From positions 1-5,757 of the forward strand of contig JAGXOR010000089.1 of the NCBI GenBank assembly GCA_023659785.1: DNA of 5,757 nt. The letters run 5' to 3'. Positions 5,657 to 5,757 of the stretch are shown here, in pieces. How positions within the stretch are numbered: position 1 is the first letter of the stretch; each line of letters begins with the position of its first letter. Below the pieces are notes generated by a model. That model saw nothing but the letters and a program-made list of their open reading frames with translations, was not told the origin of the DNA and made no database searches. The stretch is from Methanomicrobia archaeon LH_S13 (GTDB lineage Archaea; Halobacteriota; Syntropharchaeia; Alkanophagales; Methanospirareceae). Made by a program: the position numbers and the translations under genes.

Positions 5657-5700
5657 GAGCCAAGAAGTCCCCTTCCGAAAAGTGGGGGATGAATTGGCTC
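5657..5700. repeat. Two-tier imperfect hairpin downstream of the methyltransferase
   Basis: The outer stem pairs GAGCCAA (5657-5663) with TTGGCTC (5694-5700). A symmetric 4x4 internal loop follows, then the inner stem TCCCC (5668-5672) with GGGGA (5685-5689) and a 12-nt apical region. It begins five bases after the stop codon. Without a following T-run it is not a standard terminator. The AAG-CCCC...GGGGA layout resembles right-end/omega-RNA hairpins of IS200/IS605-type elements; that likeness is from memory. It may be a solo element end or a 3' transcript stabiliser. Confidence 0.6.
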
Positions 5701-5714
5701 CAGATTTGGTGATA

Positions 5715-5754
5715 TGGTAGGGGTGTATAGAGAGCAGATAAATCTTTTCTACCA
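5715..5754. repeat. 6-bp inverted repeat TGGTAG...CTACCA near the window end
   Basis: TGGTAG at 5715-5720 and CTACCA at 5749-5754 are perfect reverse complements separated by 28 nt. The spacer is purine-rich, with no gene or clear promoter. The repeat could be an element end or chance. Confidence 0.3.
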
Positions 5755-5757
5755 CAC

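Noticed and set aside
5657..5700. Rho-independent-style terminator
   Set aside because: The stem is good but no T-run follows on either strand, and archaeal termination relies mainly on T-tracts.
5652..5757. tRNA gene or CRISPR repeat at the right end
   Set aside because: There is no TTCGA-type T-loop or cloverleaf, and the inverted repeats occur once each without regular spacers.

Overview
The window looks archaeal. Short AT-rich intergenic gaps carry TATA-like (box A) elements, genes overlap tightly with GGAGG-type ribosome binding sites, one gene looks leaderless, and a PaREP1-family protein, almost entirely archaeal, is present. The ketol-acid reductoisomerase carries the APKAPG variant I associate with euryarchaeal enzymes. 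A methanogen or ANME-like euryarchaeote is plausible, but the sequence alone does not settle the lineage.

Most of the window is a minus-strand branched-chain amino acid cluster, read from right to left. It runs ilvB (acetohydroxyacid synthase catalytic subunit, 4917-3199), ilvN (its ACT-domain regulatory subunit, overlapping ilvB by 16 nt, 3214-2720), a broken tnpB (2626-1726), a PaREP1-family gene (1649-1161), ilvC (1164-181, sharing an ATGA junction with PaREP1), and the remains of a 2-oxoacid:ferredoxin oxidoreductase gamma-subunit gene (171-28). IlvB/IlvN condense pyruvate with pyruvate or 2-oxobutyrate, and IlvC isomerises and reduces the products toward valine, leucine and isoleucine. 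The tnpB relic and PaREP1 separate ilvC from ilvBN. ilvC therefore now appears to be transcribed from a promoter at the tnpB/PaREP1 boundary and translated by coupling to PaREP1.

Right of ilvB, a divergent promoter region of about 120 bp (4918-5036) separates the cluster from a plus-strand class I SAM-dependent methyltransferase (5037-5651). The last 106 bp hold two inverted repeats and no gene. The first is a strong two-tier hairpin that resembles the right-end hairpin of IS200/IS605-type elements.

The most interesting points are the tnpB with its RuvC-II segment deleted, the PaREP1-ilvC translational coupling with a possible operator at the PaREP1 promoter, a Trp-to-Phe change at the substrate-specificity position of IlvB, a Ser-to-Gly change in the IlvC cofactor loop, the decayed gamma subunit, and the orphan hairpin after the methyltransferase. 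No clearly new defence or mobile system is visible. No gene-free stretch reaches 300 bases: the gaps are 172-180, 1650-1725, 2627-2719, 4918-5036 and 5652-5757.
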